The notes beneath the pieces were generated by a model. That model saw only the letters and a list, made by a program, of their open reading frames with translations. It did no database searches and was not told the DNA's origin. This document shows positions 22,716 through 30,331 of a stretch of DNA of 46,191 nucleotides, piece by piece. The stretch covers positions 1-46,191 of the forward strand of contig PLFD01000030.1 in the NCBI GenBank assembly GCA_003136635.1, in the 5' to 3' direction. This DNA comes from a candidate division FCPU426 bacterium (lineage in GTDB: Bacteria; Oederibacteriota; Muellerivitia; Muellerivitales; Muellerivitaceae). The first letter of the stretch is position 1. The number at the start of each line of letters is the position of its first letter. The position numbers and the translations under genes are program-made.

Positions 22716-23993
22716 ATGACAAAGGCTTTAAAGTATCTAGCCGCATTGGCTGTTTTGACGCTCTGTTGTTCGCAAAAAGCGATGGCTTTACCAGTATTCG
22801 CCAGGATGTACAGTTACAACTGTTCCACCTGCCATTACCCTGGTTATGCTGAATTAAATAAATTTGGATACAACTTCCGTGCGGCAGGATACCGCATCCC
22901 CAGCGACATCGGCAAAGACATGAACGATGGTAAGGTTGATATCACAAACTATCTCACCGCTCGTTTTTCCGCCGGTGTGAAAGCCTCGACGACGACGAAC
23001 GCCAACGGCACCGCGGTTCCAGACAGCGCCAGCATCAACTTGGGTTCTCCCAGCCTTTATATGGCGGGCGGCATCAGCACAAACTTCTTCGCATACAGCG
23101 AGTTGAATTTAGGAAACGGAACGGGCATCTTCTCCGGTTCCGCTCCCAGCTTATCCAGCGCCAAACTGGGTTATGTCACCGGAACTGAAAATAACTTTTT
23201 CACATTCCGTATCGGTAAATTCGGCGCGTCAGGTTTTGGCGCCGCTGACAGCGAACCAGTGGGCAGCCCCACCATTTCAGGAACGGTAAAACCTACCGAA
23301 ACTGGAATGGAATTTGGATACACGCACGACGATACGCGCGTCACCCTGGGCATCTATGACGGTATTCAAAGCGATTCCTATACCGGTCTGGACAGCACCA
23401 CCAACGGCACGCCTGCCACAACAACAACCCTCCAAGCACCCGCATCCGACAATAACAACTCAAAGGATATTCAGTTATTCGTCAATCAGTTCATCGGGGA
23501 TGACGGTTTCGCTCTCACCGGCGAGTTTTATAACGGATATAACGGGGACGTCAATACCAATGGCAGCGCCACCACACCTACCACCGGCACCGGTGACGCT
23601 CCCGGGCAGGAGTTTTACAACACCGCACTATTCTTAAGTTCACCTGTTCCAGCTATTAAAAATCTGGAATTTCGGACCGGCATTGAATATGGGCAAGCCA
23701 ACTCGGGTCTCCTAGGTGGAACCGTTGGTATCGGTGTACCCGCTACGACCGGCGCCTTCCTTGAACTGGAATATGCCATGGCCGACATCACACCCTTGGT
23801 TTTCCGCTGGGATACCACCACGACTAACGTTGAAGCGGCTAACGCGGATACAGAAAAATTCACCCTGGGCGCTGTAACGCCTTTTGTGCAAACCGTTTAT
23901 ATGAATCCGACCTGCACTTTGACCCAGACCAACACCAATGCCGGTTACAACAACGCCTGGGCTTTCTCGGATTCGATGTACGTATTCTTTTAA
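22716..23993 (+). CDS. Fused monoheme cytochrome c-porin, Cyc2-like outer membrane protein
   Basis: This 425-residue exported protein has a signal peptide (ALAVLTLCCSQKAMA), then LPVFARMYSYNCSTCHYPGY with one CxxCH heme-binding motif (about residues 37-41) and ELNKFGYNFRAAGYRIP. The remainder is rich in alternating polar/hydrophobic strands and ends in a terminal phenylalanine, as outer membrane beta-barrels do. This is the plan of Cyc2-type proteins, in which a heme domain is fused to a porin to pass electrons across the outer membrane, best known from iron oxidisers. Other cytochrome-porin families share it, so Fe(II) as donor is not established. A small cytochrome c and Rieske/cytochrome b genes follow. 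Confidence 0.75.
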   Translation: MTKALKYLAALAVLTLCCSQKAMALPVFARMYSYNCSTCHYPGYAELNKFGYNFRAAGYRIPSDIGKDMNDGKVDITNYLTARFSAGVKASTTTNANGTAVPDSASINLGSPSLYMAGGISTNFFAYSELNLGNGTGIFSGSAPSLSSAKLGYVTGTENNFFTFRIGKFGASGFGAADSEPVGSPTISGTVKPTETGMEFGYTHDDTRVTLGIYDGIQSDSYTGLDSTTNGTPATTTTLQAPASDNNNSKDIQLFVNQFIGDDGFALTGEFYNGYNGDVNTNGSATTPTTGTGDAPGQEFYNTALFLSSPVPAIKNLEFRTGIEYGQANSGLLGGTVGIGVPATTGAFLELEYAMADITPLVFRWDTTTTNVEAANADTEKFTLGAVTPFVQTVYMNPTCTLTQTNTNAGYNNAWAFSDSMYVFF

Positions 23994-24008
23994 GCCTGTT
24001 CAGGAGCG

Positions 24009-24029
24009 GGGCCGCTTAGGCGGCCCTTT
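24009..24029 (+). terminator. Likely intrinsic terminator after the cytochrome-porin gene
   Basis: GGGCCGC pairs with GCGGCCC around a TTAG loop, followed by TTTAATTT. The T-tract is interrupted, so readthrough into the cytochrome c gene 24 bases further on is likely. Confidence 0.55.
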
Positions 24030-24052
24030 AATTTAAACTTTCGGAGGATTTT

Positions 24053-24418
24053 ATGCGTAACTATCTTAGAGAATTGATTGCCTTTCTGGTTTTAGCTTTA
24101 TCCATTTTCAGTTTCGCGGCGGCTTTTGCCGATGATGCTGTCAGCCCGAGCCAAAAGTTGTTCGAGGGCAAGTGCGCCCAATGCCATGGTAAAGACGCCA
24201 AAGGAAACGTGAAGATGGCCAAGGCCTTGAAGGTCGACCCCATCAATGTCGATCTAACCAGAGCTGCCGCCGTTTCTTTAACGTCAGACCAAACTGCGGC
24301 GATTGTCACCAACGGCAAGAATAAGATGCCCAAATTCAACGCCAAATTAACCGCGGATCAAATTAAAACCATTGTCGCCTATTTAAAAACGCTTCAAGGG
24401 CCGAACGCGGCGAATTAA
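24053..24418 (+). CDS. Periplasmic class I cytochrome c
   Basis: This 121-residue exported monoheme cytochrome has a signal peptide (LIAFLVLALSIFSFAAAFA), then LFEGKCAQCHGKDAKG with the heme motif CAQCH, and the axial methionine in NGKNKMPKFNAKLTADQI. The closing helix is IKTIVAYLKTLQ. Its size and position between the outer-membrane cytochrome-porin and the Rieske/cytochrome b genes suggest that it shuttles electrons across the periplasm between them. The start follows CGGAGG. A strong terminator follows. Confidence 0.9.
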   Translation: MRNYLRELIAFLVLALSIFSFAAAFADDAVSPSQKLFEGKCAQCHGKDAKGNVKMAKALKVDPINVDLTRAAAVSLTSDQTAAIVTNGKNKMPKFNAKLTADQIKTIVAYLKTLQGPNAAN

Positions 24419-24450
24419 AAGAGGATCAGTTTCTTTAGTGACCGTTATAA

Positions 24451-24480
24451 AAAAGCCGGGGACATCCCCCGGTTTTTTTA
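24451..24480 (+). terminator. Intrinsic terminator after cytochrome c gene
   Basis: CCGGGG (24456-24461) pairs with CCCCGG (24467-24472), flanked by AAAA and followed by seven T residues. Confidence 0.85.
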
Positions 24481-24495
24481 TAACTTTTTTGAATT

Positions 24496-24513
24496 CTATG
24501 ACCCAAGTCATAG
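24496..24513 (+). promoter_or_regulatory. Crp/Fnr-type operator, site 6 (Rieske/cytochrome b operon)
   Basis: CTATGAC-CCAA-GTCATAG, a perfect inverted repeat 53 bp before the Rieske start. TAACAT (24534-24539) is in the class II -10 position; TATTTA at 24530 is an alternative. Confidence 0.8.
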
Positions 24514-24566
24514 TCGACGCCTGAAATTCTATTTAACATCCAGCTATTCCAGAAAAGGAAGTAACC

Positions 24567-25070
24567 ATGAAAGACGATAAACCGGTAAAGAACGAACCCC
24601 AAAACGAACAACGCCGAAGCTTCTTGATTGGATTAACAGTCGCGATGGGCGGTTTTATCAGTATGGTTTTAGGGGGGTCAGGTCTTTTTTATTTTCTTTC
24701 GCCCGCATGGCGCGGCAAAAATGAAGACTGGGTTTCTGTAGGTCCTATTGGAAGTCTTAAAGAAGGCGATCCAGTTAAAGTGGATTACGTTCAGCGTAAA
24801 AAGGATGGCTGGCAGGTTTTAGAAAGCCCCAGTTCGGTTTGGGTTGTTCAACAAAAAGGCGAATGGGTCGCTTACGATCCTCACTGTACCCACCTGGGCT
24901 GCCCTTACCGCTGGGATTCTTCTAAACAAGCCTTCCTCTGTCCATGTCACGGCGGCGTTTTTTCAAAGGACGGAAACGTAGTTTCCGGTCCTCCACCCAA
25001 ACCTCTGGTTCGATATCAGACCAAAATCGAAAACGGAAACCTTTTCATTCTCCCGGGAGGTCAAGCCTAA
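24567..25070 (+). CDS. Rieske iron-sulfur protein of a cytochrome bc complex
   Basis: This 167-residue protein has an N-terminal membrane anchor (RRSFLIGLTVAMGGFISMVL, preceded by a twin-arginine-like RR) and a Rieske domain with both cluster motifs, CTHLGC (about residues 110-115) and CPCHGG (about 129-134). It carries the [2Fe-2S] cluster that takes electrons from quinol oxidation, or gives them in reverse flow. Its TAA overlaps the next ATG by one base (TAATG). It is the first gene of the two-gene bc operon. The start follows AAGGAAG. Confidence 0.93.
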   Translation: MKDDKPVKNEPQNEQRRSFLIGLTVAMGGFISMVLGGSGLFYFLSPAWRGKNEDWVSVGPIGSLKEGDPVKVDYVQRKKDGWQVLESPSSVWVVQQKGEWVAYDPHCTHLGCPYRWDSSKQAFLCPCHGGVFSKDGNVVSGPPPKPLVRYQTKIENGNLFILPGGQA

Positions 25071-26698
25071 TGAAAAAAATACTCGACTGGCTGGATGAAC
25101 GGACTGGTTGGAAAAAAATTAAAGAAGTTATCTTCGACCGCCACATTCCCAAGGGTGTTGATTGGCGTTACACCCTGGGAAGTATTACTCTTTTCTTTTT
25201 CATCCTTCAGGTGGTCACGGGCATTCTGCTGGCCATGCATTATTCTCCTTCCCCGGACCACGCTTATGATTCGGTCAAATATATTTCAAGCGAAGTTCCA
25301 TTGGGCGGCTTCTTGAGGGGTCTGCATAAGTGGGGCGCCACCGGCATGGTGGTTTGCGTATTCCTTCACATGCTGCGGGTATTCTTTATGGGCGCTTATA
25401 AATACCCCCGGGAACTCACCTGGCTTTCAGGTGTTTTGCTATTTTTCTTTGTGATCGGCTTTGGCTTTACGGGCTATCTGCTTCCCTGGGATCAAAAGGC
25501 CTATTGGGCTACCACCGTGGGCGCTCACATGACCGAACAGGTTCCCTATATTGGCGGCTACCTGGCCAAAATTCTCAAGGGCGGCCAGGACTTAGGCGCT
25601 ATTACTTTAGCTCGTTTTTACGCCATTCACGTTCTCGTCTTCCCCGCGTTGACACTGCTGTTTATTGCCATCCACTTATTCCTGGTGATTTGGCATGGCA
25701 TTTCAGCTCCGCCCGAACGTGAAACCACCTTAAAAACTGAAAACGAATCCGATTGGAAATCCCGTCTCAATACCCGTTATTGGGAACTCAAATCCCAGGG
25801 TAAATCCTTCTGGCCTTACATTATTTTTAAAGATACCGTCGCCATCACTTTGGTATTTCTCGTCATCATGGGACTGGCCATTTGGAAAGGCGCCCAACTG
25901 GAAGATTTGGCTAATCCCACCGACACCACTTACAACCCCCGGCCCGAATGGTATTTCCTCTCGGTGTTTCAACTATTGAAATACTTCCCGGGAAAACTGG
26001 AAGCTTTCGCCATTGTTCTTTTGCCTTTGATCGTTGTTTCCGTTTTATTCGCTCTTCCGTTTTTCGATAAAGGCCCTAAGCGTCACCCGTTGGATCGTAA
26101 ATGGCTGGTGGCTGCCGGCTGGATGGCCGTTTTGGGAGTAGTCGTTTTGACGATTCAAGGGGCCAACACTCCTTTGACCAATCCGATCGCGGAAAAGGAC
26201 CCTTTAGTCTTGGAAGGCAAGCGGCTCTATACACAGCTCAATTGCGAATACTGTCATACCATTCACGGGCATGGCGGCACCGTTGGTCCTGACCTGGACG
26301 GTGTGGGCGTGCGGCGCAACCAGGATTGGCTGGCCAATCACTTCCGCAATCCTGAAAAAATGTCTCCCGGAACCAAGATGCCCAACTTCGGATTGTTAGA
26401 CAGCGAGGTGGAAGCTTTAGTGGCTTATATGAGTACCTTGGGCGGGGTTTTCGATGCTAAAGCCCCTAAGCTTTACGAAGACAATTGTAGTATGTGCCAC
26501 AAATTCCACGGCGTTGGCGAAGACGTGGGGCCCGATCTTTCTCATATCGGGCAAGTCCGCGACGCCGACTACATTGCCGCTTACATTAACAATCCGGTCA
26601 AGTTGAATCCGGACGCGGCCATGAGCGGTTATGCCGACCAGCTAACTCCGGCGGAAATTCAGGATGTAGCCAACTACCTGAACCAACAGGGACAGTAA
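25070..26698 (+). CDS. Cytochrome b (b plus subunit IV-like) fused to two cytochrome c domains
   Basis: This 542-residue membrane protein has an N-terminal cytochrome b core. The four heme-ligand histidines are visible in LHKWGATGMVVCVFLHMLRV and FYAIHVLVFPALTLLFIAIH. The middle part contains NPRPEWYFLSVFQLLKYFPG with the PEWYF motif of the quinol site, as in a subunit IV. The C-terminal 160 residues contain two monoheme domains, CEYCH and CSMCH, each with GPDL and a following methionine. It replaces a separate cytochrome c1. I use the ATG at 25070 (TAATG overlap); a longer frame to 24944 lies inside the Rieske gene. It works in the inner membrane with the Rieske protein. Confidence 0.92.
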   Translation: MKKILDWLDERTGWKKIKEVIFDRHIPKGVDWRYTLGSITLFFFILQVVTGILLAMHYSPSPDHAYDSVKYISSEVPLGGFLRGLHKWGATGMVVCVFLHMLRVFFMGAYKYPRELTWLSGVLLFFFVIGFGFTGYLLPWDQKAYWATTVGAHMTEQVPYIGGYLAKILKGGQDLGAITLARFYAIHVLVFPALTLLFIAIHLFLVIWHGISAPPERETTLKTENESDWKSRLNTRYWELKSQGKSFWPYIIFKDTVAITLVFLVIMGLAIWKGAQLEDLANPTDTTYNPRPEWYFLSVFQLLKYFPGKLEAFAIVLLPLIVVSVLFALPFFDKGPKRHPLDRKWLVAAGWMAVLGVVVLTIQGANTPLTNPIAEKDPLVLEGKRLYTQLNCEYCHTIHGHGGTVGPDLDGVGVRRNQDWLANHFRNPEKMSPGTKMPNFGLLDSEVEALVAYMSTLGGVFDAKAPKLYEDNCSMCHKFHGVGEDVGPDLSHIGQVRDADYIAAYINNPVKLNPDAAMSGYADQLTPAEIQDVANYLNQQGQ

Positions 26699-26717
26699 TC
26701 TAAAACTCAAACACCTT

Positions 26718-26748
26718 CACCGTAAAGCTGTCGATTGCCTTTACGGTG
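26718..26748. terminator. Bidirectional terminator between convergent genes
   Basis: CACCGTAAAG (26718-26727) pairs with CTTTACGGTG (26739-26748) around an 11-base loop. ATTTTATTT follows on the plus strand. It serves the cytochrome b gene and probably the converging flavoprotein gene. Confidence 0.75.
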
Positions 26749-26756
26749 ATTTTATT

Positions 26757-28205
26757 TCAAACCGCCAAAGGCCGCAAACTATCGGCCAGAGAACCCAATA
26801 AATATTGAATAACATCGTCGGCGCTGTAAGAAAGTTTGTTCCCTTTCAAAAAGGTCACTACACGGGCCAGATCATCTCCCGAAGTCACTATGGGTTTTTC
26901 CCGATAAAGACCCTTTTGTTCCTGGCTTAACCCGATAGCGGACATCAACCCGTTGCAGATGCATTTTTTGCCCGGCGTTTCTTCAATTGTTCCCTCTTTT
27001 TGAAGATAAACATCCAAAGGCTCTCCCGGACAGCGGTAACCCACCGTACCATCCTTGCGTTTAAAAGCGGTGCGCAAATAACCCAAGTCGCATTGACGGG
27101 GACGGGCTTCGTATTCTTCTGTTTCTGAAGTGGTCCCTTCCAGCTCCACAATCTTGAAAGGGAAACCCGTGGGCGAAGCCTGGGGGTCGGTGAAAACCTT
27201 CAAATCTCCCTTCAAAGCATGGCCAAAAACTTTTCGTTTAATACTGTCCATCAAACCCGACTCCTCGCAATAAGCGAAAACCGTCCCCACCTGAATACCC
27301 GAAGCGCCATCGGCCAAAGCTCCTTTTAATACTTCCGGATCCGCGCAGGAACCCGCCAGCCAAAAGGGCAGACCCAATTTGCGAAAGGTAGACAAATCGA
27401 CTTGATCTTTCGGCCCATAGATAGGCTCACCTTTTTCATTGAGATGAAGCGGTCCCCGAGGAGGGGCGTTATGCCCGCCCGCCGTGGGACCCTCGATAAT
27501 GAACCCATCCACCTTTCCGTTGGATTTCTTAGCCAGGGTAATGGCTAAAACTTCTGATGAAACAATGGCGATAAACTGAGGCCGTTTCAAAGGCGCTTCG
27601 AAATTGGTTAAAAATTCTTTCGGATCAAAAGTCACGTGGTAATCATCTTCCGCAGTCGCGCCCTGAACATTCACCTTCAACGACACTTTTTGGTGGGTGG
27701 ATAGTTGGTCCAGAATCGCCGGAATAGCCCGGGGAATACCCGCCCCCATCAATACATAATCCACACCTGCCAGCATGGCCCCGTAAATCGATGGCAAGGT
27801 CGGAAGCTGAATCTTCTCTAAAAAATTAACACCCACCCGGCCCGCATGGCCTTCCTTGGCCAGATAGACTTCCACAAAGTTAGCGGCGATGGTCAACTCA
27901 ATCAGTTCCTTCGGCGGTTTTAAAGAAAACATAGGCGTGTTTTTGAAAGAGGCGTGCAGTGGTTTCCCGCCATCAATGAAATAACGTTCTAGAATCCTCT
28001 CCGCGATAGCGCGGTTAGGAAAATGATTCAAAGCGCGGCGCATGGCGCCGTCCGGATCGCCCAGTTGAAGCCGGTGGGCCAGCACATTATCCAGAGCGGT
28101 TCCCGAAATCACGCCCAATTGACCCGCCATTGAAACGGCCCGGGCCAGCTTCCAATTGGAAACCGCGATACCCATACCGCCTTGAATGATTAAAGGTTCT
28201 TTCAT
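26757..28205 (-). CDS. Nitronate monooxygenase-like FMN oxidoreductase
   Basis: This 482-residue TIM-barrel flavoprotein of the 2-nitropropane dioxygenase/NMO superfamily has LIIQGGMGIAVSNWKLARAV at the N-terminus, GPTAGGHNAPPRGPL at the FMN phosphate site and a C-terminal extension with a cysteine pair in GKKCICNGLMSAIGLSQ. The long form with this cysteine motif is a distinct subgroup whose substrate is not settled; some relatives are enoyl reductases or lipid-metabolism enzymes. The ATG at 28205 has AAGGAG 5 bases upstream, better than the frame start at 28241. It is divergent from the radical SAM gene across operator site 7. Confidence 0.82.
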   Translation of the reverse strand: MKEPLIIQGGMGIAVSNWKLARAVSMAGQLGVISGTALDNVLAHRLQLGDPDGAMRRALNHFPNRAIAERILERYFIDGGKPLHASFKNTPMFSLKPPKELIELTIAANFVEVYLAKEGHAGRVGVNFLEKIQLPTLPSIYGAMLAGVDYVLMGAGIPRAIPAILDQLSTHQKVSLKVNVQGATAEDDYHVTFDPKEFLTNFEAPLKRPQFIAIVSSEVLAITLAKKSNGKVDGFIIEGPTAGGHNAPPRGPLHLNEKGEPIYGPKDQVDLSTFRKLGLPFWLAGSCADPEVLKGALADGASGIQVGTVFAYCEESGLMDSIKRKVFGHALKGDLKVFTDPQASPTGFPFKIVELEGTTSETEEYEARPRQCDLGYLRTAFKRKDGTVGYRCPGEPLDVYLQKEGTIEETPGKKCICNGLMSAIGLSQEQKGLYREKPIVTSGDDLARVVTFLKGNKLSYSADDVIQYLLGSLADSLRPLAV

Positions 28206-28308
28206 TTCTACTCCTTGAGGTTTTAGAGAAAATACGAGCACTGAGAAGTCATCCTTCCAAAAAACACATAGTTAAAACACTAATTAGACAGGATTCCTTC
28301 CCAATCCT

Positions 28309-28326
28309 TTATGACCGATCTCATAC
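28309..28326 (+). promoter_or_regulatory. Crp/Fnr-type operator, site 7 (radical SAM gene)
   Basis: TTATGAC-CGAT-CTCATAC. TATAAA at 28345-28350 is a good -10 at nearly class II spacing. It could also affect the divergent flavoprotein gene. Confidence 0.7.
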
Positions 28327-28391
28327 TGACTTTCGGGGTTTTTGTATAAATTCAATGAGTGCTTTAACCCCATCTCCTTTCGGAGGAACTC

Positions 28392-29504
28392 ATGCCATCG
28401 CTTCAAACTGCCCCGGTCACTCAAAGCCGTCATTCGGATCGGCCCTATATCGCCATCTGGGAAGTCACCCGAGCCTGTGATCTGGCCTGCGTGCACTGCC
28501 GGGCGGAAGCCGAATCCAAAAGCTATCCGGGCGAATTGAACACCCAACAGGCTTTGGATTTGATCCACCAGGTTTCCGAATGGAAAGTTCCCCTCTTCGT
28601 CATGACTGGCGGAGATCCTTTGAAAAGAAAAGATTTGATGACCCTGGTCAAAGAATGTTCCAAACTGAAGATGAACTTCGCGCTGGCCCCTTCCGTAACC
28701 CCGCTCTTAACCCGTGAGCGTTTAATCGAATTAAGGGACGCGGGTGTTCACCGCATTTCCCTTTCCCTGGATGGCGCCAACAACCTGACCCATGACAATT
28801 TTCGAGGCATTCCCGGGACTTTTGACCGAGTCATAGAAGCCTGCAAAACCATCCGAGAATTAGGAATCCATCTTCAAATCAACACCACAATCAGCCGTCA
28901 TAATAAATTTCAGGTTTGGGAGATAGCACAGCTTCTTCGGGAGTTTTCCATCGACCTTTGGTCTGTTTTTTTTCTCGTTCCCATGGGTCGGGCGCAAAAA
29001 AATCAGGCTTTGACCGCTCACGAGACCGAAAAGGTTCTCGGCCAGCTTTATGAAATTCTGAAACAGGAGTGGTTTGATGTTAAAACTACCGAAGCCCATC
29101 ATTTCCGCCGGGTCATTCTTCAGCACTACGAAGTAACTCCCGAGGAACTTCCCCAGGCGATCGCGCAAAGCCACGATCCGGTTTTAATCCGCACCTCCCG
29201 CGGGGTAGGCGACGGCCGCGGTTTTGTTTTCATTTCCCACACCGGCGATGTCTGCCCCAGCGGTTTTCTGCCCCTATCTGCAGGAAACGTGAAGGATCAA
29301 TCACTTTCGAAGATTTATCAAAACAGCCCGCTTTTTAAAAAAATAAGGGACGTAGACGCGCTCAAAGGAAAATGCTCCGTTTGCGAATACCGGCAGTTGT
29401 GTGGGGGATCCCGGGCCAGGGCCTATGCCCTGACCGGCGATATGATGAACGCCGACCCTTATTGTTCTTATCAACCCAAGGTTCTGACTGGCGCCGGGAA
29501 ATAA
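28392..29504 (+). CDS. Radical SAM/SPASM protein (TIGR04053-like, NirJ/AhbD-related)
   Basis: This 370-residue iron-sulfur enzyme has the radical SAM cluster motif CDLACVHC in IAIWEVTRACDLACVHCRAE (about residues 30-37), VMTGGDPLKRKDL for SAM binding and the substrate strand HRISLSLDGA. A C-terminal SPASM-type region carries CPSG, then CSVCEYRQLCGGSRARAYAL and YC. The sequence follows TIGR04053 members closely, a family related to heme d1/heme synthesis enzymes (NirJ, AhbD) and to peptide-modifying enzymes, with no assigned substrate. No small peptide substrate gene is evident nearby. The start follows CGGAGG and it is preceded by operator site 7, so it may mature a cofactor for the electron-transport proteins. 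Confidence 0.85.
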   Translation: MPSLQTAPVTQSRHSDRPYIAIWEVTRACDLACVHCRAEAESKSYPGELNTQQALDLIHQVSEWKVPLFVMTGGDPLKRKDLMTLVKECSKLKMNFALAPSVTPLLTRERLIELRDAGVHRISLSLDGANNLTHDNFRGIPGTFDRVIEACKTIRELGIHLQINTTISRHNKFQVWEIAQLLREFSIDLWSVFFLVPMGRAQKNQALTAHETEKVLGQLYEILKQEWFDVKTTEAHHFRRVILQHYEVTPEELPQAIAQSHDPVLIRTSRGVGDGRGFVFISHTGDVCPSGFLPLSAGNVKDQSLSKIYQNSPLFKKIRDVDALKGKCSVCEYRQLCGGSRARAYALTGDMMNADPYCSYQPKVLTGAGK

Positions 29505-29606
29505 CATCTCAAGGTTTACTCCGCGGCCATGCGGACAAATCGGCTTCCAGCTTTTTCGTCTGTTTCCCGGTAGGATAATGCCCTCGCGCCTAATCTCCGC
29601 GAGTAC

Positions 29607-30254
29607 TTAATTTACCGTTGGCCGGAAAGCACCGGCAACCGGAGTTGGATTGGTCGTGTCGCGGCCCGTCACAACCGACGTTCCTTTTTCCTTATCCATT
29701 TTCGCTTGCTGTTGGTAGATTTCCTTTTGAACCGCCGCGAGCAGGTCTTTCACTCCGCCGTGCAGGTAATCGCCCGCGAAAGGCGCGTCGAAGTTCTTTT
29801 GGGCCTGCAAATGATAGGTAACCGTTACCCCGCCCTGGGGACCCGGGTCAATGTTCCAAGAGCCCTGGTAAAAGTAAAAATCTTTCTTACTCACATCTTG
29901 AAAGTAAATACCCTGACCGGGAACCTCGTGAACCCGCAACAAAACATGCACTCTTTTGGTAATAAACAAAAAACCCGCTTCCGCTTCCTGACACAAATAA
30001 ATATCCCCGTCTTTCGTCTCTTCGATATGGCTTTTCTTCATGGAAGAAACAAATTGGGGAATCCGCTCGTAATCCGAGAGAACTTTCCAGGCAGTCGATT
30101 GGTCCGCGTCCACAAAAAACTGGGCCTTGATCTCATCCACACCCGCTTTTTCATTGGACGAAAAAGAAATCGGCTGAAATAAAGGACCGGCACCGCAAAG
30201 CATCGCGGTACCGGTTCCTATGACGAAGAGAAGAAGTAGTTTTTTGAGAATCAT
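29607..30254 (-). CDS. Exported SRPBCC (START-like) domain protein
   Basis: This 215-residue protein has a signal peptide (KKLLLLFVIGTGTAMLCGAG; the cysteine could make it a lipoprotein) and a START-like domain: AQFFVDADQSTAWKVLSDYE, RIPQFVSSMKKSHI, then a beta-sheet and a closing helix (FAGDYLHGGVKDLLAAVQKE). SRPBCC folds bind hydrophobic ligands; exported ones are of unknown function. It lies in the same direction as the porin gene's neighbour, with a terminator between, so it is its own unit or the tail of a longer one. Confidence 0.78.
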   Translation of the reverse strand: MILKKLLLLFVIGTGTAMLCGAGPLFQPISFSSNEKAGVDEIKAQFFVDADQSTAWKVLSDYERIPQFVSSMKKSHIEETKDGDIYLCQEAEAGFLFITKRVHVLLRVHEVPGQGIYFQDVSKKDFYFYQGSWNIDPGPQGGVTVTYHLQAQKNFDAPFAGDYLHGGVKDLLAAVQKEIYQQQAKMDKEKGTSVVTGRDTTNPTPVAGAFRPTVN

Positions 30255-30282
30255 TTAAACCACTTCCTGTCCTTAAAAATAA

Positions 30283-30308
30283 CGGGGTGCGGAAATCTCC
30301 GCACCCCG
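30283..30308 (-). terminator. Intrinsic terminator of the porin gene
   Basis: CGGGGTGCGGA (30283-30293) pairs perfectly with TCCGCACCCCG (30298-30308) with a 4-base loop. On the minus strand TTATTTTTAA follows. Confidence 0.85.
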
Positions 30309-30331
30309 CCTGCTACTGTTGTTACAGCTTA

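Noticed and set aside
24944..25069. Longer N-terminus for cytochrome b
   Set aside because: The extra codons lie inside the Rieske gene in another frame; the TAATG junction at 25068-25072 gives the normal start.
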